Positions 32,638-43,068 are shown, counted from the first letter of the stretch. The stretch: DNA of 64,000 bases from Populus alba (GCF_005239225.2 NC_133293.1:3720001-3784000); one strand, 5' to 3'. The notes: a model not told the origin generated them from the sequence alone. Translations and numbers: made by a program.

Positions 32638-33833
32638 AGCTTATTACTAGTCCCTAGTAATCAAAGCGTTAAAATAGAAAAACAATTTGCAAGTTCCACA
32701 AAGCAAGGCATTCATCATTCAACTTCCATTAATCTATCCAGATAAACAAACTCTCATTTCTACTTCATATTTCTTAAACAAGATATTAATAAATCTTCTT
32801 TTTATGTGCTCAATGTATGAAAACATATATGATGGGGCTATTGTTGAAAGAAAACAATATGATGTTCTAATGTTTAAGGTTAACTTCCTTGGGTTGGGAT
32901 TATTTTTCTTCTTTTTTTTTTTTTTTTTCTTTTTTTCTATTTACACATACAACTTAAAACACAATGCATCTTTAACCCATGTAACGAGCTTTAGGCTAAT
33001 GACTCCCAGACCAGTTGGTCTTAGGGCATTAGGTGTTGAGACACCTCTACGAGCTTAGCAACTCGGGTTGCAGATACTGATACGTAGATAGTGCAATGTT
33101 TGATTCCCTTAAGCTTTTCTCCTTAACCCATGTAACAAGCTTTGGGCCAATAACTCCCAAGTCAATTGACTTTAGGGTATTAAGTGTTAAAACACCCCTT
33201 CGGGCTTAATTGCTTAGGTTAGGGAGGCTACGAAACCAAACTTATCTACGTTTTTATTCATCATTATTATCATAATTTTTTTTTTGTTTTTTTTTTGTTT
33301 TTTTTTTATTCAAATTATGTACTATCCCTTTCCCTTAGTTGTTACCTTTAACAAAAGAACATACATAATATACTAATCCAATGTGCAACCCACAATCATA
33401 TGTTAAAGCGTGTGTGTGTGAAAATGAAGATTTAAGAATACTTGTTAAATGAGCATATGAGCAGAATCAAGTGTTAACAATATGAGAGTTTGTAAACTTA
33501 GATATTTCAAGAAGTATTCTGATAGACCTTGTTAAGAATGTTTACTAAGATGCGTCTCAAGAGTCACTTTAACAAAAGAACTCCTTTTACTCTGCCATCC
33601 TAGCAACAACAGTTTTGCAAATAGTTTATGAAATAGAAAACACATTTTTTTTTTTTTTTACTACTACCCTTTCCCCCCAACCAAAATGAGACATTGTCCT
33701 CAATGTTTTAAGGTAGAAAGATAGAGTATAGAAGACATCACCTGAAATAACGAACACTGACAAACCTGAAACACACTTAAACAAATAGAAGAAACAACAA
33801 AACACAATAATAAAACCAAAAGACACAAAGTTT
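32638..33833 (-). other. Athila 3' untranslated region
   Basis: No reading frame of note. The minus strand carries ATTGAGGACAATGTCTCATT followed by TTGGTTGGGGGGAAAGGG (33663-33705), a segment seen after pol in many Athila/Tat elements and resembling a second polypurine tract. T-rich tracts lie near 32910-32930 and 33640-33660. The tandem duplication at 32972-33230 is listed separately. Confidence 0.6.
32972..33230 (-). repeat. Two-copy imperfect tandem repeat in the Athila 3' region
   Basis: Two units of roughly 110-150 bp. Each starts with 'aacccatgtaac(g/a)agcttt(a/g)gg', passes through 'gactcccag' or 'aactcccaag' and 'gg(c/t)attaggtgtt', and ends in a 'cgggcttaa(t)tgc' or 'acgagcttagc' block. 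The units differ at many positions and so are old within the family. Confidence 0.7.
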
Positions 33834-34487
33834 TTACAAACAAAGGCTCAAATCCAATTTAAGCTTTTTACGGCTTTCCTGAGTTGACCAATTTATGCGA
33901 CTCATGGAAGGATTAATTACAGGGATGAAAGATTGTAGTTGGTCAATCAATTGTTCAGCAGTAGCAGCAGAGATTATGATTTGTCGTGCTGAAGATGTTA
34001 GAAACTCCTGTTCCACAGCATGATCAAGAAAAGACAACAACTGATCATAAAAACCATTAACATTTAACAAACCTATGGGTTTATGGTGAATGTGCAGTTG
34101 GGCCCAAGAGGAAATATGAAAGATCTCTTCCAATGTGCCCAAACCTCCTGGTAAGGCAATGAAGGCATCAGCATGGTTAAACATGGCATTCAGTCGATCA
34201 GACATTGTGGGGACTTGTAATTCCTCTCCAATTGTTTTTCCAATGATGTCCCCTTGTGCTAAAGCTTTGGGAACTACCCCCAAAACTTGACTACCTCCTA
34301 AAAATGCAGCTATTGACACTCCCCCCATTAACCCAAGGCTACCTCCTCCATACACTAAATGAATCTTTCGCTCAGCTAGTACCTGACCAAGATGATTTGC
34401 TGATTCTAAAAACTCTTTTTCTTTCCCGGGATTGGATCCACCAAAAACACAAATTTTGTTTATGTGATTACTTGAGGAACCTGCCAT
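33834..34487 (-). CDS. LOG-family cytokinin riboside 5'-monophosphate phosphoribohydrolase carried by a retrotransposon
   Basis: LOG enzymes release active free-base cytokinin from cytokinin nucleotides in one step. This 217-aa ORF is intact and intronless. It has the N-terminal Rossmann start (KICVFGGSNPG, 11-21), LVYGGGSLGLMGG (44-56), a conserved Arg98 in MSDRLNAMF, the family signature PGGLGTLEE (113-121, with Glu121), WAQLHIHHKPIGLLN and NGFYDQLLSFLDHAVEQEF. Length matches plant LOG proteins (about 215-230 aa). It departs from canonical LOG1-8 at several places (SDRLNAM where HxRKAxM is usual; LGTLEEIF for YGTLEELL). Plant chromosomal LOG genes normally have several introns, so this looks like a processed copy. 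It sits between the cysteine-rich ORF and the 3' LTR of the Athila element, in the same orientation. A TATA-like box lies 65-72 bp upstream. Catalytic activity is inferred, not shown. Confidence 0.93.
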   Translation of the reverse strand: MAGSSSNHINKICVFGGSNPGKEKEFLESANHLGQVLAERKIHLVYGGGSLGLMGGVSIAAFLGGSQVLGVVPKALAQGDIIGKTIGEELQVPTMSDRLNAMFNHADAFIALPGGLGTLEEIFHISSWAQLHIHHKPIGLLNVNGFYDQLLSFLDHAVEQEFLTSSARQIIISAATAEQLIDQLQSFIPVINPSMSRINWSTQESRKKLKLDLSLCL

Positions 34488-34551
34488 TTCTACACACGTA
34501 TGTATTTAATGAATGTATGGGTGGAGTAGAAATGAAGGGAAGGAAGAGAAG

Positions 34552-34559
34552 AATTTATA
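34552..34559 (-). promoter_or_regulatory. Possible private TATA box for the LOG ORF
   Basis: TATAAATT on the minus strand, followed by a pyrimidine-rich stretch (TCTTCTCTTCCTTCCC) and then the LOG start codon at 34487. A start site about 30 bp downstream would give a leader of roughly 35-40 nt. A CA/CT dinucleotide tract (GAGA/GTGT on the minus strand) lies further upstream at about 34616-34643. Position and context are seen; promoter function is inferred. Confidence 0.4.
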
Positions 34560-34615
34560 GATGAGAAATTGAAAATGCAATCATATCACCTATATGTAGG
34601 CCAGCTGTAGTCTTA

Positions 34616-34643
34616 CACACACACACACTCTCTCTCTCTCTCT
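34616..34643. repeat. (CA)n(CT)n compound microsatellite
   Basis: Alternating CA then CT dinucleotides between the cysteine-rich ORF and the LOG ORF. On the coding strand this is a GA-repeat, a sequence bound by plant GAGA-type factors; whether it matters here is unknown. Confidence 0.8.
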
Positions 34644-34746
34644 TTATTAATTATTTATTTTGAAAAAGCATATGTATGTACAGGTAGTTGTGATTATGGC
34701 TCACATCTTCCCTTGGTTTTACGTCCAAGAACGGCTTAAACGCCCT

Positions 34747-35355
34747 CTATGGGTCGGGGATAGGCTTCCCATCCAGTTTTCTTAAAAACTGGCAAACAGG
34801 GTCTTTTTTAGTCAGATTCCCAAGACTAAGTCGAGCATGTTCTTTATGGAATTGGGGCCATAAATCATAAATTGCACGATGCACATCTCCACTAGGGTGC
34901 GTCTCAAGAGTCAATAGAAAATTATATAAAGACCCCTTACTCAGGCCATCCTTAATGAATTGTATTTTATCTTCACGGTTTACAGATACCATTCCTAAAG
35001 AACGACATGTCGCATTACAAGTCCATCTAGCACATCGGTGACAGACTTTCAGTCGTTTTACACGACGTTTCTTCGCAAAAGTGCTCTTACCTGTTCCAGG
35101 CATGTATGAAATGAAAGAATTGGAGGACTCACCTGATAATCGGACCTTTGCTTCAATCAGCCAACGAATATCTTCAGGAATTCCATGGTTCATTAACAAC
35201 CTCAATCTTGCACATCTAGCACGGTAAATTTTTGTAATCGCATTCTGAGGCAGAGCGGGAAAATACTTTTTCAATTTTTCAAGAGTTGTGTCCATTTTCA
35301 ACTGAGAATTGGGGGAGAGATTCAAAGAAAGAAGAAAGAGCAGAGAATTGCACAA
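34747..35355 (-). CDS. Cysteine-rich basic protein resembling Betaflexiviridae nucleic-acid-binding proteins
   Basis: This is an intact 202-aa ORF between integrase and the LOG ORF of the Athila element. The centre has a basic run KKRRVKRLK (95-103) followed at once by a Cys cluster C105-x2-C108-x4-C113-x3-C117, preceded by GKSTFA and followed by VNREDKIQFIKDGLS. This combination is characteristic of the small cysteine-rich nucleic-acid-binding proteins near the 3' end of carlavirus- and vitivirus-like genomes (Betaflexiviridae), which bind RNA or DNA, enter the nucleus and often suppress silencing. The assignment is by pattern recognition. Residues 1-80 and 120-202 extend beyond the usual viral protein and are unrecognised. 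A second in-frame Met (M21, 35295) may be the true start, since residues 1-20 are hydrophobic and unlike the rest. The basic run could serve as a nuclear-localisation signal. It is not a gag zinc knuckle (C-x2-C-x4-H-x4-C), and the gag region has its own Cys motif. Confidence 0.65.
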   Translation of the reverse strand: MCNSLLFLLSLNLSPNSQLKMDTTLEKLKKYFPALPQNAITKIYRARCARLRLLMNHGIPEDIRWLIEAKVRLSGESSNSFISYMPGTGKSTFAKKRRVKRLKVCHRCARWTCNATCRSLGMVSVNREDKIQFIKDGLSKGSLYNFLLTLETHPSGDVHRAIYDLWPQFHKEHARLSLGNLTKKDPVCQFLRKLDGKPIPDP

Positions 35356-35505
35356 TTATATACACAGATATCAGTTATCATGGGAAACTGAAAGAACCGA
35401 CTTAAAAGTCACGGAGTACCGTTATCCGCCATTTGACCGGGTGAGAGAAACTAGCAAAAACAAAAGATATACCAAAACAAACACAAAACAATGTGAGAAA
35501 AAGAA

Positions 35506-38500
35506 TCAATCTTTATATACAGGATCACTCAATTCAATAGAGTCATTTTCAACTGAAAAAATTATCAAAATAAACTTTCAACCGATGCCCATTTACCTTG
35601 AAAACATTGCCATTCTTTGGATTTTCGATATCACAGGCCCCAAATGGATACACATATTTCACAATAAAAGGACCACTCCATCTTGATCTTAGTTTTTCCA
35701 GGAAATAAATGGAGTCGAGAATTATAAAGCAAGACTTTTTTGACCAACATTGAATGTTTTTCGCAGAATTTTCTTGTCATGAAACTCTTTGATTCTTGCT
35801 TTATGAATTCTTGAATTGTCATATGCATCATTTCTTATTTCCTCAAGCTCATTTATTTTGCAATTTTCGCAGCTGACTAGCATCATCAATGTTTGAATTG
35901 AAAGCTTTTGATAGCCCAATAAGCTTTATGTTCAATTTCCACAGGCAAGTGACAAGGTTTTCCATAGACTAGTCTATAAGGTGACATACCTAATGATGTT
36001 TTATATGCAGTTCGATAAGCCCAAAGTGCATCATTAAGTCTTAAAGACCAGTCTTTCCGATTAGGATTCACCGTTTTCTCCAAGATTTTTTGATCTCCCT
36101 ATTAGCAAGTTTCTACCTGTCCACTCGTCTGAGGGTGATAAGGGGTGGCAACTTTGTGTGTGATTCCATATTTCTTCATTAAAGATTCAAATGGCTTGTT
36201 GCAGAAATGTGTTCCACCATCACTTATCATGGCTCGAGGGATTCCGAATCGACTTAAAATGTTTTTCTTTCAAAAATTTTATCACTGTTTTGTGATCATT
36301 GGTTCTACTTGGAATTGCCTCTATCCATTTTGAAACATAATCTACTGCGACCAATATATACAAGAAACCAAATGATGGAGGAAATGGACCCATAAAATCT
36401 ACACCCCAACAATCAAAGATCTCAATGACAAGAATAGGATTTAAAGGCATCATGTGACGTTTTGAAATAGATCCCAACTTTTGACAATTTTCACAAGTCT
36501 TGCAGAATGCATGTGAGTCTTTAAACATGGTGGGCCAGTAAAATCCGCTTTGTAAGATTTTTGCACTTGTCTTTCTTGATGAGAAATGACCCCCACATGC
36601 CTCAGAATGACAAAATTTAATGACATTACTTACCTCATTGTCAGGAATGCATCTTCGAAATATTTGATCAGGACAATATTTGAATAAATAAGGGTCATCC
36701 CAATAAAAGTTCTTCACTTCGTTCAAGAACTTTCTTTTGTCTTGGGTACTCCAATGAGCTGGCAATTTTCCTGAAACAAGAAAATTAACAATATTAGCAA
36801 ACCAAGGCATCGTAGAGACAGAAAATAAAGATTCATCAGGAAAGTAGTCATCGATTGGTGTGATGTCAGATCTCGAATCGGTTGTCAATCTTGACAAATG
36901 ATCCGCGACAACATTTTCGGTGCCTTTCTTGTCTTTGATTGTGATATCAAATTCTTGAAGTAACAAAATCCACCGCACCAATCTAGCCTTAGAATCTTTC
37001 TTAGAGAGAAGATATTTCAATGCTGCATGATCACTGAAAACAACAACAGGTGAGCCAACAAGATAAGATCTGAACTTGTCACATGCAAATACTACTGCAA
37101 GTAATTCTTTTTCAGTGGTAGTGTAATTCATTTGAGCACTATTTAAAGTTTTACTTGCATAGTAAATCACATAAGGTTTCTTATCTTTTCTTTGTCCCAA
37201 GACAGCACCCACGGCATAATCACTAGCGTCACACATTATTTCAAAAGGTAATGACCAATCAGGAGGTTGAATGACAGGAGCAGAAGTAAGCAAGCTTTTA
37301 AGTTTAACAAAGGCTTTTTCACATTGTTCAGTCCATTCAAAAACATTTTCCTTTGATAGAAGGTTACACAATGGTTTAGATATTGCACTAAAATCTTTGA
37401 TGAACCTTCTGTAAAAACCAGCATGTCCTAAGAATGATCTAACATCTTTAACAGATTTTGGTGTTGGTAAGTTGGCAATTAACTCGATTTTAGATTTGTC
37501 AACCTCAATTCCTGTCGATGAAACAATGTGACCAAGTACAATGCCGTTTGTTACCATAAAGTGACATTTTTCCCAATTCAGTACAAGATTCTTCTCTTCA
37601 CACCTGTTCAAAACCTTTTCCAAGTTAGTTAAGCAATCATCAAATGAATCACCAAAAACAGAAAAATCATCCATAAAAATCTCAAGAAAACATTCAACCA
37701 TATCACTGAATATGCTAAGCATGCATCTTTGAAACGTGGCTGGTGCATTACATAACCCAAAAGGCATTCTTCGATATGCAAAAGTACCAAATGGACAAGT
37801 GAAAGTAGTCTTCTCTTGGTCTTCCAATGCAATTTCAATTTGATTGTAACCTGAATAGCCATCTAGGAAACAATAAAATTCATGACCTGCAACTCTTTCT
37901 AGGATTTGATCCATGAAAGGTAAAGGAAAATGATCTTTTCTAGTCATTAAATTAAGTTTCCTATAGTCAATGCACATGCGCCAACCAGTAATAGTCCGAG
38001 TTGGAATTAACTCATTTTTCTCATTTGTTATCACAGTGACTCCAGACTTTTTGGGTACAACTTGGGTAGGACTTACCCATTTGCTGTCAGAAATAGGATA
38101 AATGATTCCATTATCTAGAAGTTTAATGACTTCATTTTTCACTACTTCTTTCATATTAGGATTAAGTCTTCGTTGCATTTCTCTAGATGGTTTAACATTT
38201 TCCTCCAAATAAATCCTGTGTGTGCAAATCAAAGGACTAATTCCTTTTATGTCAGCTATGGTCCATCCTAATGCATTTTTGTGCATTTTCAGAGTCTGTA
38301 GTAACTTACCTTCCTGATGTGCGTTAAGTTTGGAAGAGATTAATTACCGGAAAAGTTTCATTTTCTCCCAAAAATGAGTATTTAAGATTGACTGGTAACG
38401 GCTTCAAATCAAGTTTTGGTGGTTGAACACTTGAAGGTATAGACTCAATTGATCGTGATGGCAATTCTTCAATTTGTGGTCTCCAATTACATGCCTTTGC

Positions 38501-39043
38501 TTCTTCCTGAAAATAAACCATTTGCAACTCGTCAGGTTCATCAATCTTAGTTTCACTAGAAGTGGTTTGAAAATTGATCATGAACTAATTTTTCAATAAA
38601 GTCCACTTCCTGTAAATCATTATCATCTCCAGGTTGCTTGCAAATGTTAAAAATATTCATCTCCAATGTCATGTTTCCAAATGATAGTTTCATCAGTCCA
38701 TTCCTACAATTAATCAATGCATTAGAAGTTGCAAGAAATGGACGTCCTAAAATAACAGGAATTGAATTACATGCTTCAACAGGTTGTGTATCCAAGACAA
38801 TAAAATCTACAGGGTAAATGAATTTATCAACTTGTACTAACACATCCTCAACTATTCCTCTAGGCACTTTTACAGATCTATCAGCAAGTAAAAGAGTTAC
38901 AGAAGTTGGTTTTATTTCACCTAGATTGAGACTTTGAAAAAACCGAATATGGAAGTAAATTCACACTAGCTCCAAGATCAAGTAAAGCTCTTTCAATTTT
39001 ATGTTCTCCAATAAAGCAAGAAATTGTAGGACAACCAGGGTCT
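35506..39043 (-). pseudogene. Athila pol: protease, reverse transcriptase, RNase H, integrase (frameshifted)
   Basis: Protease is at about 39040-38560 with the active-site DLGASVNLLP (about 38979-38951) and VILGRPFLATSNALI. RT is in the long frame 38286-36220 with [39 protein letters not shown] and the catalytic FMDDFSVFG. RNase H has [14 protein letters not shown] and [11 protein letters not shown]. Integrase has an HHCC finger ([20 protein letters not shown]), then [12 protein letters not shown], then, past a frameshift near 36262, [17 protein letters not shown] sequence and the TSGQVE region. It ends with [20 protein letters not shown] and [19 protein letters not shown], to a stop at 35506. 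One-base frameshifts occur near 39049, 38580, 38300, 36262, 36100 and 35900, mostly in A or T runs. FMDDFSV is typical of the Athila clade. Confidence 0.92.
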
Positions 39044-40794
39044 TTATATTTTCAAAGCATTATTGTTCTGAAGAATAGCACTTACTTGTTCGGCTAAAAA
39101 GGCTTTCTTTTTCACATTCAGTTTTCTCTTCACAGTGCATAGATCTTTCAAAAATTTAGCATAGGAAGGTACCTGTTTAATAGCATCCAACAAAGGTATA
39201 TTGATCCTTACCTGTTTAAAAATTTCAAGGATTTCAGAATTGTGATTGACTTTCCTTTGTTTGGTCATGGCATGAGGAAATGGAAGTGCTGGCGGAGAAT
39301 CAGTCTTTTCTTCACAACGTTCAAATTCAACCCCTTCCTTACCCTCAGAGATTGACTCATCATCTTTCTCACAAGGTTCAAGAGTGGGTTTTTCAATAAC
39401 CTTACCGCTGCGAAGAGTGATGACTGATTTGACTTGATCCATGTGTTGGCTTTCAGAACTACTTGCATTTGCATTGTATTGCCCCTTTGGATTTTGTTGT
39501 GGTTGAGATGGAAACTTACCTTTCTCTTGAAAACTGAGAGCAGATGTGAATTTTGCAAGAGCATCTTTAAAATTTGTCATGCTTTGAGTAAGTTGAGTGT
39601 TGATTGTCTCTTGCTTTTCAATGAATGCATGCAATGTTTCCTCAAGATTTCTTCTAGGAGGTGGAGCATAAGGAGGTGCATATCCATGAGAATTTTGGAA
39701 ATTATGGTGTGCTTGAAACGGTGGCTGTGAAGTTTGTGCATTATTGTTATCACTCTTCCAACTGAAATTTGGGTGATTTCTCCAACCAGGATTGTATGTT
39801 TGCGAGTATGGGTTATGATTGGGCCTTTGGAAACTGTTTAAGGCATGGGCTTGTTCATGGAGACATTCCTTGAAAGAAGGCAAAGTTGGACAGTTATTGG
39901 TTGCATGTTTATTTGTTTCACAGATTTGACACACAATGTCTTGAACAGATTTTAATTGACCACTCTTTTTCAATTCTAGTGCCTCGACTTTTCTAGCTAA
40001 AGATGTAAACTTGGCTTGGAGGTCATGATCTTCCCTAAGGTTATACATACCTCCACTAGATGTATGAGGTTGGGTTTTACTTGGTGCCTCATAAGTGCCC
40101 TTAGTGTCCCAATTTTGCGCATTTTCAGCTAGCAAGTCTAAGTACTCCATTGCTTCATTAGGGTCTTTATCCTCAAAAGTTCCATTGCACATCAATTCAA
40201 CCATTTGCCTATCTTTAGGTGTTAATCCTTCATAAAATTGTGAAACCAATCTCCATGTTTCAAAACCATGATGAGGGCAAGTATTAAGCAAGTCTCGATA
40301 CCTATCCCAACATTGGTAAAATGTTTCTCCTGGTTTTTGAGTGAAAGTGGTGATTTGTCTTTTGAAAGAGTTGGTTCTATGAGATGGAAAAAAACTTCTT
40401 TAAAAACTGTTGTTGCATTTCATCCCAAGCACGAATGGATCCTGACCTAAGATTTTTGTAGCCATGTTTTAGCTTTATCTTTTAATGAAAAAGGAAAAAA
40501 GCTTTAATCAAATGGTGTTCATGCTACAATTTAAGTCATTATAGGTGTTTACAAACTTCTTCAAATTCTCTCAAATGCAAGTATGGATTTTCTAGATCTA
40601 AGCCATGAAAAGAAGGTAAAAGTTGAATAATGCCTGGCTTAAAATTAAAATGGGATGCATCAGGAGGGAAAACTATGCATGAGGGTGCACTTGTTTCTTG
40701 TAGGATTCATGTGGTCTCTAAGTGTCCTAACACGGTTATTCTCATTATTCTCATTATTCTCATTATGAAGTGATTGGTTATCTTCTTCGGCCAT
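39044..40794 (-). pseudogene. Athila gag (frameshifted)
   Basis: The likely start is the Met at 40794 (MAEEDNQSLHNENNENN, with a possible further upstream start at 40860). The first part, to about 40660, is followed by the capsid region in shifted frames, then a long frame 40291-39044 with CWDRYRDLLNTCPHHGFETW, FYEGLTPKDRQMVELMCNG, a Cys motif CQICETNKHATNNCP and a Pro/Gln-rich part. It ends in EQVSAILQNNNALK before one extra A breaks the continuous gag-pol frame. At least three one-base indels interrupt the gag part. The domain order and capsid motifs are those of Athila-lineage retrotransposons. Confidence 0.88.
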
Positions 40795-41006
40795 ATTTTC
40801 TGAAAATGATGAGGATACCCTAGAAAGTCTACCACTTAATGTACGTGACCAAACACTCATGCACGTGTAGAAAGAAAATAAAAGGAAAAGAAAACAAAAA
40901 AAAAAGAAACAAAAAAAGAAAAGAAAAAAAAAAGAAACAAAGTTAGATACAAGAAAAGAGAAAAGAGAAAACAAAATAAATACTATGATTTGTACAAGAA
41001 ATTACC

Positions 41007-41024
41007 TCCCCGGCAACGGCGCCA
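41007..41024 (-). promoter_or_regulatory. Primer binding site complementary to tRNA-Asp
   Basis: On the minus strand TGGCGCCGTTGCCGGGGA lies six bases inside the 5' LTR end. It is the exact complement of the 3' end of plant tRNA-Asp(GTC) with CCA added, the primer used by Athila elements. Confidence 0.92.
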
Positions 41025-41030
41025 AAAACT

Positions 41031-41466
41031 TGACACGACCAAAAGATTGATGTCTTCTCCCAAGTGTAGGAGTGTCGAAGTAATAAATAACCTGGCAAGA
41101 TCGGGGTCGAACCACAGAGAGGTTAATTGTATAAATTATAAATAACAAGACAACAACAACAATAATAATAATAATAATAATATTAATAGTAGTAATACTA
41201 ATAATAATAATAATAATAATATAATAATAATAATAATAATAATAATACTCAATACGTGGCGTTGTTTATACCTGAGAATGATCTAAAAAGATCGGGTCAC
41301 AGGTTTCCAGCCTATATACTGAGTTTATGAAAAGATCAAAGAGATATATTATATAATATAAACAGATTTCTGATGCGAATGAACAAGGCAAGATCAACAA
41401 TATCAGGATCCTTGATCAAACACAGAGCATACTTAACGTACATAAAATATAACAAGAATGTAAATA

Positions 41467-41497
<31 letters not shown>

Positions 41498-43068
41498 TTA
41501 GTAATAATAATAATGATAATAATAACAATAAAAAGACGAGGAGGAGGAAGAGACAATAATAACAACAACAATAATAATAATAATAACAACAATAATAACA
41601 ATAACAACAATAATAATAACAATAATAAGAAAAGCAGGAAGAAATTAATGAGAACTTTGAGATGGAAGATTAATGTAAGGATTAAACAATAATAAAGACA
41701 AATGTCAAGGTTAGAGGATCCACCAATGGTATTTCAAACAAGTATAATATAAACTCTTATTACTCAATTTGGAAACCACACACGAAGGAGGTTCCAGTCG
41801 GATGATTTGTCATTAATAGCTCATTATAAATTATTAACATAATCATATTAATTATCTTATGTACATAACACCAAACTTTTAAATATTGTCAGGAATTCAT
41901 GATGTTAACTGATGTTAACAACAAATCAAGTACCTTTCATAGCCCCAGGTGTAGGTAATACCATACGGTTGGGTTATGAGAGTGCCAAGCATTTGTTGTA
42001 CCAAGTATTATACAACACAAATTTAGATTAACCATTTAACAAGCAAGGTATTAAGAATTAGTAAGATAAAAAGATAAGACATGTTAATATTAAACATTAA
42101 GGTCCATATTGAGTTTACACCATACTTGTTCTTACACCATTAGTGTAACCTTTTCACCTTGACATAATAAACTTAGCTAAACATAATGAAGAAGAAAAAC
42201 ATAAATAAATAAAACAAGAACATAAAAAAAATACAAGTTAACTAAGGAAAGGAAAGGAAATGAAAAGCATAAACAAGAAATTAATAAAAGCAAAGCTTAA
42301 GAATTACAAAAAATATAAAGAGAGAAATAAAGAGCATGAACTTGATCTGAACAACCAAGCCCCTAAATACATGGCAAATGCCTCCTTTTATAGGCTAAAA
42401 TTCGGAATTATTGCTTTGATGACTCATTGTTGAGTGGGTGGCCAACTTTTGACTTAGTGAAAATCCTTATCATCTTGTCTAAATAAAACAAAAATGCTAG
42501 CATCAGAACTGGGTCCAGATGTCCAAATGAAAGTTCTGCGAAATTCTCTTAGCTTTCCAGCAAAAAAAAAGATGAGGTCATTTGGACTTCTAGAACTCAA
42601 GATATGGGCTGAACACTGAATAGTGTTTGGGCTGCAGGACAGCTTCGGACTTCTCCGTTGTTGCTATTATTTGGACTTGAAAACGGCCTTCTTAGATCTT
42701 GATGTCCAAATGAAAGTTGTAGGCCTATGTCTTATCAAATCTCTGTAAAAATTTCAGATCATTTGGATATCTAGAACTCGAGATATGACCCAATTACCGA
42801 ACAGTGTTCCAGTTTGGACTGCACCAACATCTCTTTTCTAAGCTTCACCCTTCTTTATCTTCAAAATTTCAGTAGTTGAATTCATCAATCAATCCTTTGA
42901 TTTATGTGATATGCCTGCATTTAAGATGAACATTTACCATATATTAGGGTAATTTATAATATTAGACTTGTTATTATAAAACATGCTTTAGTTAAGGAGT
43001 TATTGATACTTTAAGTGCAAAATGATGATATAAACCCTTGATAAACATGCACTTTTAAGTACTAATCA
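41031..43068 (-). repeat. 5' LTR of the Athila element
   Basis: This 2,038-bp LTR starts (minus sense) TGATTAGTACTT at 43068 and ends GTCGTGTCA at 41031. A strong TATA box CCTATAAAAGG lies at 42394-42384 on the minus strand, giving the probable transcription start about 30 bp further on. AAT/AAC arrays sit at 41158-41250 and 41465-41635. The sequence is almost identical to the two halves of the other LTR. Confidence 0.95.
42384..42394 (-). promoter_or_regulatory. TATA box of the Athila 5' LTR
   Basis: CCTATAAAAGG on the minus strand, conserved in the other LTR (about 31940-31950) and in the older solo LTR (about 21580-21592). Conservation across LTRs of different age supports a real promoter element. 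Confidence 0.75.

Larger units (their letters stand above)
22580..43068 (-). mobile_element. Complete Athila-type Ty3/gypsy retrotransposon with extra ORFs (TSD ATTGT)
   Basis: The element lies on the minus strand and spans 20.5 kb, of which 8.0 kb is a later insertion inside its 3' LTR. It is flanked by a perfect 5-bp target-site duplication ATTGT (22575-22579 and 43069-43073). Order in its own sense: 5' LTR (43068-41031), primer site complementary to tRNA-Asp (41024-41007), gag (40794-39044), protease-RT-RNaseH-integrase (to 35506), a cysteine-rich basic ORF (35355-34747), a LOG-family ORF (34487-33834), a 3' untranslated region with a tandem duplication, polypurine tract (32637-32626) and 3' LTR (32625-22580). 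The RT motif FMDDFSVFG and the tRNA-Asp primer site point to the Athila lineage. The two LTRs are nearly identical, so the insertion is recent. The normal env-like position is occupied by the two extra ORFs. Confidence 0.95.

Noticed and set aside
35080..35100. GTGKST in the cysteine-rich ORF as a Walker A nucleotide-binding loop
   Set aside because: The first Gly of GxxxxGK(S/T) is missing and no Walker B or other ATPase motif follows.
41007..41024. Stretch identical to the 3' end of a tRNA-Asp
   Set aside because: Only the 3' end is present, next to an LTR in the correct orientation. It is the primer binding site, not a tRNA gene.
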